Source: Vibrio aphrogenes (GTDB taxonomy: Bacteria > Pseudomonadota > Gammaproteobacteria > Enterobacterales > Vibrionaceae). From it: a DNA stretch of 64,000 nt. Location of the stretch: the NCBI RefSeq assembly GCF_002157735.2, contig NZ_AP018690.1:310001-374000 (forward strand), in the 5' to 3' direction. Numbering within the stretch: position 1 is the first letter of the stretch; every line of letters starts with the position of its first letter. Under the pieces are notes generated by a model that did not search any database, was not told the origin of the DNA, and was given only the letters and a program-made list of their open reading frames with translations. Both the position numbers and the translations under genes were made by a program. Shown piece by piece: positions 26,330 through 35,103 of the stretch.

Positions 26330-27187
26330 ATGAGCAATAAATCTCATAACCCAACCAGCCAACTCTCCTGGATTCAACAACTTGCCTTGTTAGAGCAACA
26401 AGGTGAAGAATGTATTTTGGTTTCCGTATTGGAAGACAAAGGCTCAGTGCCTCGTGATGCTGGGACTAAGATGATCGTCACTCGTAAAGAGCTTTATGCC
26501 ACGATAGGCGGCGGTCACTTAGAGCACCTTGCTACGCAAATGGCTCGTGAAATGTTGATGAAGATTGGCAATGGGCAAACGGATAATAAAATCCATATCG
26601 AACGTTTTAACCTAGGTGCGCGGCTAGGGCAATGCTGCGGTGGCATGGCGACGTTAAGCTTTGAGCCCATTGGTTTTAATCAACATCATTTAGTGTTATT
26701 TGGCGCAGGGCATGTTGCCAAAGCATTAGTTAATATTGTGCAAACCTTGCCGTTTAAAATCACTTGGATAGATGAGCGTGAAGCAGAGTTTCCTGAGCAT
26801 CTTGCCCCCAATGTGAATAAAGTGCTGAGTGATGATCCGGTGGGGGAAATTAAACACTTACCAGCCAATAGTTATTATTTGGTGATGACTCACAATCACC
26901 AGTTGGATTTTGACCTTGCTCGTGAGATTTTAACTCAAGACAGGTTTTGTTATTTCGGCATGATTGGCTCACAAACCAAGCGGAAGAAATTCGATTTACG
27001 TCTGGCTCACCGTGGTTTTGAACCAGCGATGATAGACCAGATGCAGTGTCCAATTGGCATTGCGATGGTGAAAGGTAAACATCCTGCTGAAATTGCAGTG
27101 TCGGTAGCTGGGGAGTTAATTGCTCATTATCAAGGACAAGAACTGGAGCAAAAACGTCCCCTCAAACACAATCAATTAGCCGGTTAA
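26330..27187 (+). CDS. xdhC: Xanthine dehydrogenase accessory protein XdhC
   Basis: A 285-residue chaperone that binds molybdenum cofactor, promotes its sulfuration and inserts it into XdhB. It has the N-terminal XdhC/CoxI domain (SVLEDKGSVPRDAGTKMIV, ATIGGGHLEHLA, GQCCGG) and a C-terminal Rossmann-like domain (LVLFGAGHVAKALV, later MIGSQTKRKKF). AAGGATGCAG precedes the ATG. It is the third gene of xdhABC-guaD. Confidence 0.95.
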   Translation: MSNKSHNPTSQLSWIQQLALLEQQGEECILVSVLEDKGSVPRDAGTKMIVTRKELYATIGGGHLEHLATQMAREMLMKIGNGQTDNKIHIERFNLGARLGQCCGGMATLSFEPIGFNQHHLVLFGAGHVAKALVNIVQTLPFKITWIDEREAEFPEHLAPNVNKVLSDDPVGEIKHLPANSYYLVMTHNHQLDFDLAREILTQDRFCYFGMIGSQTKRKKFDLRLAHRGFEPAMIDQMQCPIGIAMVKGKHPAEIAVSVAGELIAHYQGQELEQKRPLKHNQLAG

Positions 27188-27248
27188 GTCGAATCGCAAA
27201 GCAACGATTTGGTATCAACATAAGATTCGCAAGAAAAGGAATACATTC

Positions 27249-28577
27249 ATGTCGCAACCTAAAACATCAACACTCTCAAAACAAAAAACGGCCTACCGCA
27301 GCTCAATTATTCAGTTAGTGGCTGACCCGAGTGAGGTCGGTCTAAATGAAGCCTATCGTTATTTTGAAGATGGCTTACTGGTGGTGGAACAGGGCATGAT
27401 TGTTGATGTTGGCGATTATGTTGACACCTTAGCTAAGCAAGATGGCGACCTTAATGTGGTTGATTATCAAGGCAAGTTTATCAGCGCAGGGTTTGTCGAT
27501 ACTCATATTCATTACCCTCAGACCGGCATGATAGCGTCTTATGGTGAGCAGCTACTCGACTGGCTTGAAAACTACACCTTTCCAGAAGAAGAGCGCTTTA
27601 AAGATCCGGAATACGCCGCCAAAGTAGCGAAAATCTTTTTAGATGAGTTAGTCACAAACGGCACAACCACTGCCTTGGTATTTGGTACGGTCCATAAGCA
27701 ATCGGTGGATGTCTTTTTTGCAGAAGCCAAACGCCGAAATTTGCGTATGATCGCTGGTAAAGTGTTGATGGATCGTAACGCACCAGATTACCTCACCGAT
27801 ACGCCTGAATGTGGCTACCATGATTCCAAAGAATTAATTGAAAAATGGCACAACAATGGGCGTCTTTCTTATGCGGTGACGCCACGTTTCGCGCCGACGA
27901 GTAGCCCTGAGCAATTAGATACAGTCGGGCAGCTATTGCGTGAATATCCAAGCGTGTACATGCATACCCATCTTTCTGAAAATAAACAAGAAATTGAATG
28001 GGTAAAATCGCTCTTTCCAGAACAAAAAGGCTATTTGGATGTGTATGATCATCACGGTTTATTACATCCAAGATCGGTGTTTGCTCACGGGGTACATTTG
28101 TCGGATTGCGAATGCCAGCGTTTATCTGATACGGGCTCGGCAATAGCGTTTTGCCCAACTTCGAATTTGTTTTTAGGTTCAGGCTTATTTGATTTAAACC
28201 GCATTGAAGGCTTTGGGATTCGTGTTGGTATGGGCACCGATGTTGGCGCAGGTACGTCGTTTTCGTTAATGCAAACCATGAGCGAAGCCTACAAAATCAT
28301 GCAGTTGCAACAAAAGAAATTACACCCGCTAAAATCTTTGTATCAAGCGACATTAGGCGGAGCGAAAGCCCTCTATCTTGATGACAAAATTGGCAGCTTA
28401 GAAGTGGGTAAAGAAGCGGACTTCGTGGTGCTTGAACCCAATGCCACCACATTGATGAAATTTCGCATGCAGCAAGCCAAAACATTGGAAGAGAAATTGT
28501 TTGTGTTGATGAGTTTGGGAGATGATCGTACCGTTCATGCCACTTATATTTATGGTGATCTCGCCTACAAAGCTTAA
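27249..28577 (+). CDS. guaD: Guanine deaminase
   Basis: A 442-residue zinc amidohydrolase that deaminates guanine to xanthine, the substrate of XdhAB. Metal-site motifs are FVDTHIHYPQTGMIASYGEQ near residue 87, MHTHLSENKQE near 238, FAHGVHLSDCE near 278 and GMGTDVGAGTS near 328. AAAAGGAA precedes the ATG and only 61 bases separate it from xdhC, so it belongs to the xdh operon. It ends about 100 bases from a convergent outer-membrane protein gene, with heptamer repeats between. Confidence 0.95.
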   Translation: MSQPKTSTLSKQKTAYRSSIIQLVADPSEVGLNEAYRYFEDGLLVVEQGMIVDVGDYVDTLAKQDGDLNVVDYQGKFISAGFVDTHIHYPQTGMIASYGEQLLDWLENYTFPEEERFKDPEYAAKVAKIFLDELVTNGTTTALVFGTVHKQSVDVFFAEAKRRNLRMIAGKVLMDRNAPDYLTDTPECGYHDSKELIEKWHNNGRLSYAVTPRFAPTSSPEQLDTVGQLLREYPSVYMHTHLSENKQEIEWVKSLFPEQKGYLDVYDHHGLLHPRSVFAHGVHLSDCECQRLSDTGSAIAFCPTSNLFLGSGLFDLNRIEGFGIRVGMGTDVGAGTSFSLMQTMSEAYKIMQLQQKKLHPLKSLYQATLGGAKALYLDDKIGSLEVGKEADFVVLEPNATTLMKFRMQQAKTLEEKLFVLMSLGDDRTVHATYIYGDLAYKA

Positions 28578-28602
28578 ATGTTAATATTATCAAAGCAAAA
28601 TA

Positions 28603-28630
28603 AGAGCTAAGAGCTAAAAACTAAAAGCTT
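28603..28630. repeat. Degenerate heptamer repeat after guaD
   Basis: Four consecutive 7-base units, AGAGCTA, AGAGCTA, AAAACTA and AAAGCTT, fill the centre of the gap between convergent genes. Confidence 0.85.
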
Positions 28631-28677
28631 AGATTGAACAGCAAAAATAAGAATCATAAACCGATTCTATGTCGAAA

Positions 28678-29256
28678 TTAAAACCGAAAAACCATCCCAA
28701 GGTTGGATTGGAATTGATTCATCCAATCCGACTCAAATCGAATGTAGCAACGGTTGCTGGTTTGATTGGAGTAACAAGCGGTTTGGGAGTCGCTATCGAC
28801 AACCGTACCCAGCCAGCGGATCTGCCCGGTTAGTGCCAAATTTGAGGTGATGTTATATTCTAATCCCGCGTAAAGGCTAGCAGCAAAGCCATATTTGTTG
28901 TCAGCCCAATCAACATCGGTGTACGAGCCACCAATCCCCACTCCTAAATAACCGACGACATCTTGCTGAATCTTGGTATTTAAACGGCTTTGAAACATCA
29001 AATATTGGATGGAAGAAGAGTAACTTAATTGCTCCAATTCACTGGCTTGATAAGAATAAAATAATCCTAACTGACCCTTTTCCACTGGAACTTCAATAGA
29101 TAAGGCGTAGTTGGCATCACCTTGTACGTCATAACGGTTATCGTTGTTGTCTTTTACCTCACCACCTAAGGTATATCCCACCATCGGCGTAACAATCATC
29201 TCGGCGTGAGCAATAGAAGTCATTCCCATGAATAAGAGGGCGCAAAACCTGTACAT
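28678..29256 (-). CDS. Outer-membrane beta-barrel protein
   Basis: The start at 29256 is preferred: AAGGAG lies upstream and MYRFCALLFMGMTSIAHAEM is a typical signal peptide cleaved after AHA. The 192-residue precursor then has alternating hydrophobic/polar strands, a Gly-rich middle (GVGIGGSYTDVDW) and ends in phenylalanine (LGMVFRF), the usual outer-membrane barrel signal. This suggests an eight-strand OmpA/OmpW-like porin-family protein. The open frame extending upstream to 29382 lacks a ribosome site and is not used. Function is unknown. Confidence 0.75.
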   Translation of the reverse strand: MYRFCALLFMGMTSIAHAEMIVTPMVGYTLGGEVKDNNDNRYDVQGDANYALSIEVPVEKGQLGLFYSYQASELEQLSYSSSIQYLMFQSRLNTKIQQDVVGYLGVGIGGSYTDVDWADNKYGFAASLYAGLEYNITSNLALTGQIRWLGTVVDSDSQTACYSNQTSNRCYIRFESDWMNQFQSNLGMVFRF

Positions 29257-29534
29257 ACTGATGCTCCTTATCAATAACAGTACGATAAGAATGTGCATAA
29301 AAACCCGCTTGATGTATAGCGGCGGCACATCAAAATGCGAGACCCAACAAAAATAAAACACACTGAGTAAAAGAGGTCTCATAAGGTGGGAGGTGAACTT
29401 TACTTCAACTCGTCATTTTGAGTTTACAGATTAAAGGCTTATGTTTTGTAAAGTGACGCTCATATCTTGATATTTTTATCAAAACAGTGTGTCATGGAGC
29501 GGCTTATTTATCTGCCATCGAGCAAGGAACGTTA

Positions 29535-30614
29535 ATGAAGATAACCCCTATTCGCCTTATGTTATTGCAAGCTTGCTGGCTACCGGTGAGTGGCTATGCG
29601 CAACAACCCAATAGCATGCCGCAAGAAGAGACTGCGCCATCTGAATCTGCAACTTATCAAGAAGCTTCCGGTGTGGCGAGTGCTTATGATTTGTGCTTGT
29701 TAGAGAAAATAAAGCAACCCAATGATGAGCAAACTATTGAATCTATTAAGCAACAGTGTCAGCTAGACAGTGTGACTCAAACCAATTACAGCGCAACAAA
29801 AGGAGAAAGTCTGGCACAACATCGGCTACAAACCGAACGTAAAACGGCCTTTGAACCTTTTGTGATGACGGCGCACCATCTCAACTACCTTTTGCCGGTC
29901 ACATACAGTAATAAAATTAATGAGCAAGCTTATGCCGGCACAGATTGGTCAGAAGGATTGGAGCATGCAGAAGCTGAGTTTCAAATCAGTTTTAAAGTGC
30001 CTTTAAACTATTCTGATTTGATGATTGAAGGAGATGGCTTGTTCTTTGGCATGACCTTGAAATCGTTTTGGCAAGTGTATGCTGCCGATATTTCTCGTCC
30101 TTTTCGTGAAACCAATTATCGCCCGGAGCTATTTTATGTTGCTCCGACTGCGTGGAAGCCACTTGATGGTAGTACTGGGTTAGGGATTGGCGTGGAACAT
30201 GAGTCAAATGGGCAGCGACAAGATTTATCTCGCAGTTGGAACCGAGTGTATGCGCAGTTTTATTTTGCCAAAGAGAATTTCGTGATGAAGTTTCAACCAT
30301 GGTGGCGAATACCCGAAAGTGAAAAAGCGGATCCTAGTGATGCCAGTGGTGATGATAATCCGGATATCGAAGATTACATGGGACATTTTGAGCTCAGCGG
30401 CGCTTACAAGTGGAATGATTTGGAGTTTTCTTTTTTAGGGCGTGAAAATTTTGCCACCCATAAAGGTTATGGTGAGCTTGGCTTAACTTTCCCTATTTGG
30501 GGGAAGGTGCGGGGCTATGCTAAGTATTCTACAGGTTATGGTAGCAGTATGATTGATTATAACCAGAACCAGCAACGAGTGGGATTGGGGATCGCTATTA
30601 CGGGTCTTCTCTAA
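29535..30614 (+). CDS. pldA: Outer-membrane phospholipase A (OMPLA)
   Basis: The start at 29535 follows AAGGAACG and gives a signal peptide (MKITPIRLMLLQACWLPVSGYAQ). The 359-residue protein hydrolyses phospholipids that reach the outer leaflet of the outer membrane. The catalytic triad is visible as His222, Ser224 and Asn236 (VEHESNGQ, then SRSWNR), with the same spacing as His142, Ser144 and Asn156 of the Escherichia coli enzyme. The N-terminal 80 residues are longer and polar, unlike the compact E. coli protein. A terminator follows. Confidence 0.93.
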   Translation: MKITPIRLMLLQACWLPVSGYAQQPNSMPQEETAPSESATYQEASGVASAYDLCLLEKIKQPNDEQTIESIKQQCQLDSVTQTNYSATKGESLAQHRLQTERKTAFEPFVMTAHHLNYLLPVTYSNKINEQAYAGTDWSEGLEHAEAEFQISFKVPLNYSDLMIEGDGLFFGMTLKSFWQVYAADISRPFRETNYRPELFYVAPTAWKPLDGSTGLGIGVEHESNGQRQDLSRSWNRVYAQFYFAKENFVMKFQPWWRIPESEKADPSDASGDDNPDIEDYMGHFELSGAYKWNDLEFSFLGRENFATHKGYGELGLTFPIWGKVRGYAKYSTGYGSSMIDYNQNQQRVGLGIAITGLL

Positions 30615-30721
30615 TCGGCTAAATGTTACATCAATGGAGGCCCTTGGGGCTCATCAAGAGAAACCGTTGAAATCAATAGGTGCTGATCGATAACTCTGTT
30701 AGAGTAAGGCCTCATTTAAAT

Positions 30722-30750
30722 AAGGCAGCCATTCGCGCTGCCTTTACTCA
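30722..30750 (+). terminator. Hairpin terminator after pldA
   Basis: AAGGCAGC and GCTGCCTT form an 8-bp stem around a seven-base loop, followed by a weak T tract (TTACTCATTTT), just before the ribosome site of the DUF1456 gene. Confidence 0.7.
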
Positions 30751-30764
30751 TTTTAGGACCTATT

Positions 30765-31247
30765 TTGACTAATAACGACATTTTACGCCGTATTCGCTAT
30801 ACCTTTGATTTTAAAGATGCTGAGATGGTAGCGATTTACGCTGCTGCCGATCATGAAGTGACGCGGTCACAAGTTGTGGCTTGGTTAAAGAAAGAAGACG
30901 ATACGGATAGCGTAAAGTGCAGCGATAAGGAATTAGCGATTTTTCTCAATGGTTTAATCAATACAAAACGTGGTCGTCGTGAAGGTGAACAACCTCAACC
31001 CGAAAATCGTCTAACTAATAATATGGTGTTTATGAAGCTGCGTATTGCCCTTAATATGAAAGCGGAAGATATTTTAGACACGCTCAAGTTAGTTGATTTT
31101 AATCTGAGTAAGCATGAACTCAGCGCTTTTTTCCGTAAACCTGATAATAAGCATTATCGTGAATGTAAAGACCAAATTTTGCGTAACTTCTTGTTTGGCG
31201 TGCAATGTCAATTACGTCCACAAGACACGCAGCAGTTTCAAGACTGA
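30765..31247 (+). CDS. DUF1456 (YehS-like) protein
   Basis: A 160-residue protein read from a TTG start with AGGACC upstream; no ATG or GTG fits the conserved N-terminus (TNNDILRRIRYTFDF). It contains two copies of the YehS/DUF1456 motif: residues about 3-68 (ending AIFLNGLINTKRGRREG) and 84-150 (NNMVFMKLRIALNMKAEDIL onward). The family is a conserved small cytoplasmic protein of unknown function. It is 79 bases upstream of another uncharacterised gene. Confidence 0.85.
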   Translation: MTNNDILRRIRYTFDFKDAEMVAIYAAADHEVTRSQVVAWLKKEDDTDSVKCSDKELAIFLNGLINTKRGRREGEQPQPENRLTNNMVFMKLRIALNMKAEDILDTLKLVDFNLSKHELSAFFRKPDNKHYRECKDQILRNFLFGVQCQLRPQDTQQFQD

Positions 31248-31326
31248 TCCTCGCTAGAATCTCAATAAAAGGGCTGATAATCTTGGCCCTATAATCTTCA
31301 TCGAACTAAACCTTGCAGGGGCGTGT

Positions 31327-32265
31327 ATGTCTCAATATACCTTCATCGATATTCCATTTAATTATCGTCATACTTGTTGGTTTTGTGGCGAGCCTGCGTC
31401 ACGAGTCTTTGATTTTCCTAAAAACCCTAAGCATGTGCATTATTTACAACATGATCCAATGACTTTGCCGGCGTGCTCTGAATGTGCAGCTGTGAATGTA
31501 GCCTCTGATACGGCAACCATTTGGGCGGTGCGCGATCACGTAAAACAAGCCTTAATGAATAAATATGGTGATCACCTTGCCATTGGTCAAAACTGGACAC
31601 AGCAAGAGCTTGAACAAAGCGAGTTTTCGGGCGCGTTATTAGGCGGGTTTGGTGAAAGTGCTTGGCAAATGTACCTGATAGCGAAACAGCGTATTTCTTA
31701 TCAAGGTTGGTCGTTGATGTTAGACAGCATTCCGGTTGAAGGAGAAAGTGAAGCTTATGGATTTGAGTTCGATGGTGTGCGTTATATCTCATTAAATACC
31801 TGCATTGATCATCTCATCAAATCACTGCGTTTAGACAAAGAACTTTTACCAGAGTTAATCGATATACTTGGGCCTGAACGGTTAGATTATGCCTTGAAAA
31901 TTGCTAAGTTGAATAAAGCGATCATTCCTTATCAACGTGACAGAATCTTAGCAGAAGTGCGTCAACAAATTGATGATCAGCAAGAGATAGAACGTCAAGC
32001 ACAAGCGGCTGGCGAATTTACGGATATCGAAGCAGTCGAAGTTGGCGATGGCGTTGCCACGGTAGAGTCAATTCAATGGGCGCTCAATCATGGAATTGTT
32101 GATTTGCCCGCTTTGTGTGAACAAGAAGATGCCTTTTTCGATGAATTTGCTCATCTCGGCGGCCCACAATGCTACATGAACTACTACGGGTTGCAGTTGT
32201 ATTTTGAAGCCAGACAAGATGTAACGTGGGCAGAAGACAACGATCCCAATAAAGCGTTTTTTTGA
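31327..32265 (+). CDS. Uncharacterised protein with N-terminal zinc-ribbon-like motif
   Basis: The 312-residue protein starts with two CxxC knuckles (CWFCGEPASRVFDFP near residue 17 and LPACSECAAVN near 50) separated by about 30 residues, like the zinc core of HNH-type or ribbon proteins, but no HNH catalytic histidine motif is obvious. The middle is helical with LLGGFGESAWQMYLIAKQRIS, and a Gln/Glu-rich helix lies near 215-235. The C-terminus is acidic and ends KAFF. I do not recognise a named family. No signal peptide, so probably cytoplasmic. The ribosome site is AGGGGCG. Confidence 0.8.
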   Translation: MSQYTFIDIPFNYRHTCWFCGEPASRVFDFPKNPKHVHYLQHDPMTLPACSECAAVNVASDTATIWAVRDHVKQALMNKYGDHLAIGQNWTQQELEQSEFSGALLGGFGESAWQMYLIAKQRISYQGWSLMLDSIPVEGESEAYGFEFDGVRYISLNTCIDHLIKSLRLDKELLPELIDILGPERLDYALKIAKLNKAIIPYQRDRILAEVRQQIDDQQEIERQAQAAGEFTDIEAVEVGDGVATVESIQWALNHGIVDLPALCEQEDAFFDEFAHLGGPQCYMNYYGLQLYFEARQDVTWAEDNDPNKAFF

Positions 32266-32414
32266 GGTTTAAGGCTAAGGTTTTCGGTGTAGATCTAGCA
32301 AGCTAAACGCTTAAATTAATTAGCTCAGTTCATACTTTATAGTTTTGCAGAACGGCTTCGATTTTTACGTGATATCCATGTTACTTGCGTTCTGGTTTAT
32401 CTTTTACCGGTTAA

Positions 32415-32447
32415 TTGTTTCTCTTATGTTGCAATGATGTATACAAT
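32415..32447 (+). promoter_or_regulatory. Likely promoter of the HPP/CBS gene
   Basis: TTGTTT at 32415-32420 is followed after 17 bases by TGTATA, overlapping TATACAAT. The nearby ATGTATACAA differs by one base from the GntR-type decamers before gcl and xdhA, but the -10 box explains it equally well. Confidence 0.4.
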
Positions 32448-32478
32448 CATGCTTTGTTCATAAATTGATACATTCTTA

Positions 32479-33672
32479 ATGCAACTTATCATCAAGCATT
32501 CTCAAAAGCTGTTCTCCAAGTTATTGCTCCAGCTAGGTATCGCCCATGCGGGTGGGCAAGTCATTTCTGCGATTCCGTTGATTGAAAGAATCAAAGTCTC
32601 GGTTACGGGGTTTTGCGCGTTATTTTTGGTGGTGCTGATCAGTCAATCGGTACAAAGCCAAGAAGCGAAGATGATATTGATTGGCTCAATGGGTGCGTCT
32701 TCGGTGATTTTATTCGCTTTACCGTCTAGCCCATTAGCAAAACCTTGGCCATTTCTAGTGGGGCATATTATGTCTGCTGGTATTGGTTTGGCGCTGAGTC
32801 TTGTTTTCACTGAGTTGGCGTTATTAGCTGCACTGACCATCGCCTGTGTATTAATGATGATGTACATCTTAGAGTGTATGCATCCTCCGGCAGCCGCAAC
32901 CGCGCTGGTGCCAGTTTTAGCCAGCCAACATGGGCCTATTGGCTTTGAGATTATGGTGCCAATCTTAATTAATATTGTGGTATTTTTCTTTGCTAGTCAG
33001 CTACTGACTCGTTTGATTTTAAAGAGACGCTGGTTAAAACCTGCGCCAAATTACGATCCTGTTCATCTGCATAATGATCACACACCATTAAAGCGCTTAG
33101 GTTTACAAACCGATGATTTACGCCGAGCCATTAATAGTTTTGATAGCGTATTAGCGGTGAGCCAAGAAGAGCTGGAAACCATCTACCAACAAGCGCAAAA
33201 ACTGGCATATCAACGTCGCAGTGGGGAGATTCTAAGCCGCGATATTATGTCTTCGGATGTGATCACCGCATCAGCCGATATGCCGCTTGGAATGGCGTGG
33301 AAGTTATTGCATAAACACAAAATCAGCATGTTGCCGGTGGTGAATGATGAGCGAGAGTTATTAGGCGTAATTTCCAGTGTCGATTTTTTGAAAAACCTGA
33401 CCGTACCGAGCTATTCTGGGTTACTCAAGCATTTAAACCTCATGTTGGTGAAGCGTAAGCATCGCAAAGAAGTGAATAACCAAGTGAAAGACCTTATGGT
33501 AACCGATGTGATTGCGGTGAAAGATACCGACCATATTGTTGCCTTGGTGCCATTACTGTCGGATATTGGCCTGCATCACATTCCAGTATTAGACAGCGAC
33601 CAAAAGTTGTGTGGCATCATCACCCAATCTGACTTAATTGGCGCGCTGTATTCAGTCAATCAGAAACCTTAA
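32479..33672 (+). CDS. HPP-family membrane protein with C-terminal CBS pair
   Basis: A 397-residue protein. The first half has about five membrane segments and contains the HPP-family signature MHPPAAATALVPVL near residue 134, preceded by GSMGASSVILFALPSSPLAKPW. The second half carries two CBS domains (DIMSSDVITASADMPLGMAWKLL to LLGVISSVDFL; DLMVTDVIAVKDTD to LCGIITQSDLI), which usually bind adenine nucleotides and regulate transport. HPP proteins are implicated in nitrite transport in plastids; the substrate here is unknown. It is convergent with the YeeZ-like gene, with only 17 bases between. Confidence 0.85.
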   Translation: MQLIIKHSQKLFSKLLLQLGIAHAGGQVISAIPLIERIKVSVTGFCALFLVVLISQSVQSQEAKMILIGSMGASSVILFALPSSPLAKPWPFLVGHIMSAGIGLALSLVFTELALLAALTIACVLMMMYILECMHPPAAATALVPVLASQHGPIGFEIMVPILINIVVFFFASQLLTRLILKRRWLKPAPNYDPVHLHNDHTPLKRLGLQTDDLRRAINSFDSVLAVSQEELETIYQQAQKLAYQRRSGEILSRDIMSSDVITASADMPLGMAWKLLHKHKISMLPVVNDERELLGVISSVDFLKNLTVPSYSGLLKHLNLMLVKRKHRKEVNNQVKDLMVTDVIAVKDTDHIVALVPLLSDIGLHHIPVLDSDQKLCGIITQSDLIGALYSVNQKP

Positions 33673-33689
33673 TGCTTTAGGTTAAAGTT

Positions 33690-34553
33690 TTACTGATACG
33701 GCGCAAAGGCCATCAGATCATCGTATTTGAGCGATAAACCTAATTCTTGGCAGCTGAGTTGCGCGTTGATCAACTTGCTGTCTGAGCCATTCATAACAAA
33801 TTGTGGCGGCGTTAAGCGTAGTTCGTTCGCCATCGCTTGATAATATTCCGCGCGGCTAGGGTGAGTCGATGCCGCAAGATGCAGTACTTTACGTGAAGGC
33901 CAACGGGAAAGGATATTGGAGATTGCTTGAATGACATCGTGCTGGTGGATCAAATTGATCGGCGTTAAGCCATTGTCTAGTGGTTGTTGAGTGTGCTCGA
34001 AGCGTTTCACAATATGCTTAGTAGGGTGACGGTCGGTGCCAATCAAACCGGATAAGCGCAGAATCACCACATTATCTTGCCATTGTTGTTGCAACCAGTT
34101 TTCTAACCACACATGGGCGTGACCCGATTCTGTATTCGGCGCAGTTGGGGTGTCTTCAGTAATTTCGCCGTCACAGTTTGCATAAACGCCCGTAGTACTG
34201 ATAAAAATGACTTTTTTACATCCAGATTGTTTGGCTAAATCAGAGACGCTTTGTACCTTAAGCTTAAAGTGCTCTGCGCTATGAGGGTGACGGCCTGGTG
34301 GAATATTAATGATCACACAAGCAGATTGAAAGGCTTGAGATAACTCTAGGTTAATGTGTTCGGTATGTTCTCTAGGTAAGACTAATGGCAGACCGTGAAT
34401 GCCAAATGCGGTTAAGTTATTCGCCTCTAGTGCTGATTGTTTAGTGCCAAAAACGGTAAAGCCTTGTTGTACGAGCTCACGAGCAAGGGGCAATCCTAGC
34501 CACCCACAACCACAGACGGTTATTTGTTGTTGATTCATAATGTTCATCATCAA
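33690..34553 (-). CDS. NAD(P)-binding epimerase-like protein (YeeZ type)
   Basis: A 287-residue extended short-chain-dehydrogenase-like protein. The glycine-rich nucleotide loop CGCGWLGLPLARELV lies near residue 13, with IFISTTGVYANCDGEITE near 115 and RLSGLIGTDRHP near 165. It resembles YeeZ, a sugar-nucleotide-epimerase-like protein without known substrate; the canonical YxxxK pair is not evident. Start is uncertain among several close ATG codons (34553, 34550, 34538). Confidence 0.8.
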   Translation of the reverse strand: MMMNIMNQQQITVCGCGWLGLPLARELVQQGFTVFGTKQSALEANNLTAFGIHGLPLVLPREHTEHINLELSQAFQSACVIINIPPGRHPHSAEHFKLKVQSVSDLAKQSGCKKVIFISTTGVYANCDGEITEDTPTAPNTESGHAHVWLENWLQQQWQDNVVILRLSGLIGTDRHPTKHIVKRFEHTQQPLDNGLTPINLIHQHDVIQAISNILSRWPSRKVLHLAASTHPSRAEYYQAMANELRLTPPQFVMNGSDSKLINAQLSCQELGLSLKYDDLMAFAPYQ

Positions 34554-34589
34554 AGTTGAATTGATATCATCTTATCGGCAATATGTAGG

Positions 34590-35018
34590 GTGAGCAATCA
34601 ATCTAAAAATAACAGCATGAATAATTTAAATAATTCAGTAACACTGACCTTGATTCGAGGCTTACCGGGCTCGGGTAAATCGACCTTAGCACAGCGATTG
34701 GCCACTCAAACCGGAGCGATACATTTAGAAACTGATATGTTTTTTGTCGCTGAGGATGGGGTGTATCGTTTTGCTCCTCAGAACTTATCGGTTGCCCATC
34801 AATGGTGTCAGCGCCAAACCAAGCTGCATTTATCACAAGGGCGCAGTGTGATTGTGTCTAATACTTTTGTTCGTCATTGGGAAATGAAAGCCTATAAAAC
34901 CATTGCTAAGCAACTGAATATTCCGCTTGAGATTCGAGTATGCCAAGACCAATTTGGTAGTATTCATCAGATTGATCCGCAAACTATCGAGAAAATGAAA
35001 GCTAACTGGCAACCATAA
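34590..35018 (+). CDS. Small P-loop NTPase/kinase
   Basis: About 142 residues (GTG at 34590) or 133 (ATG at 34617). The Walker A motif is clear, LIRGLPGSGKSTLAQRLA, followed by HLETDMFFV with an acidic pair, and VSNTFVRHWEM, the arrangement of zeta-toxin/AAA_33-type small kinases. The substrate is unknown. It is divergent from the YeeZ-like gene with a 36-base gap and followed by a heptamer repeat array and the aldehyde dehydrogenase gene. Confidence 0.8.
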   Translation: MSNQSKNNSMNNLNNSVTLTLIRGLPGSGKSTLAQRLATQTGAIHLETDMFFVAEDGVYRFAPQNLSVAHQWCQRQTKLHLSQGRSVIVSNTFVRHWEMKAYKTIAKQLNIPLEIRVCQDQFGSIHQIDPQTIEKMKANWQP

Positions 35019-35038
35019 AGAATGAGATTTTATTATTT

Positions 35039-35071
35039 AAAGCCTAAAGCCTAAAGCCTAAAGCCTAAAGC
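35039..35071. repeat. Heptamer tandem repeat AAAGCCT
   Basis: Four perfect copies of AAAGCCT (35039-35066) and a partial AAAGC lie between the small kinase gene and the aldehyde dehydrogenase gene. Confidence 0.95.
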
Positions 35072-35103
35072 GCTTGCCGACATCAGATTAAGGAACCCAC
35101 CGT

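Noticed and set aside
32437..32446. Third GntR/FCD operator before the HPP gene
   Set aside because: ATGTATACAA differs by one base from the gcl/xdhA decamer, but it overlaps a convincing -10 box and the gene has no clear link to glyoxylate or purines.
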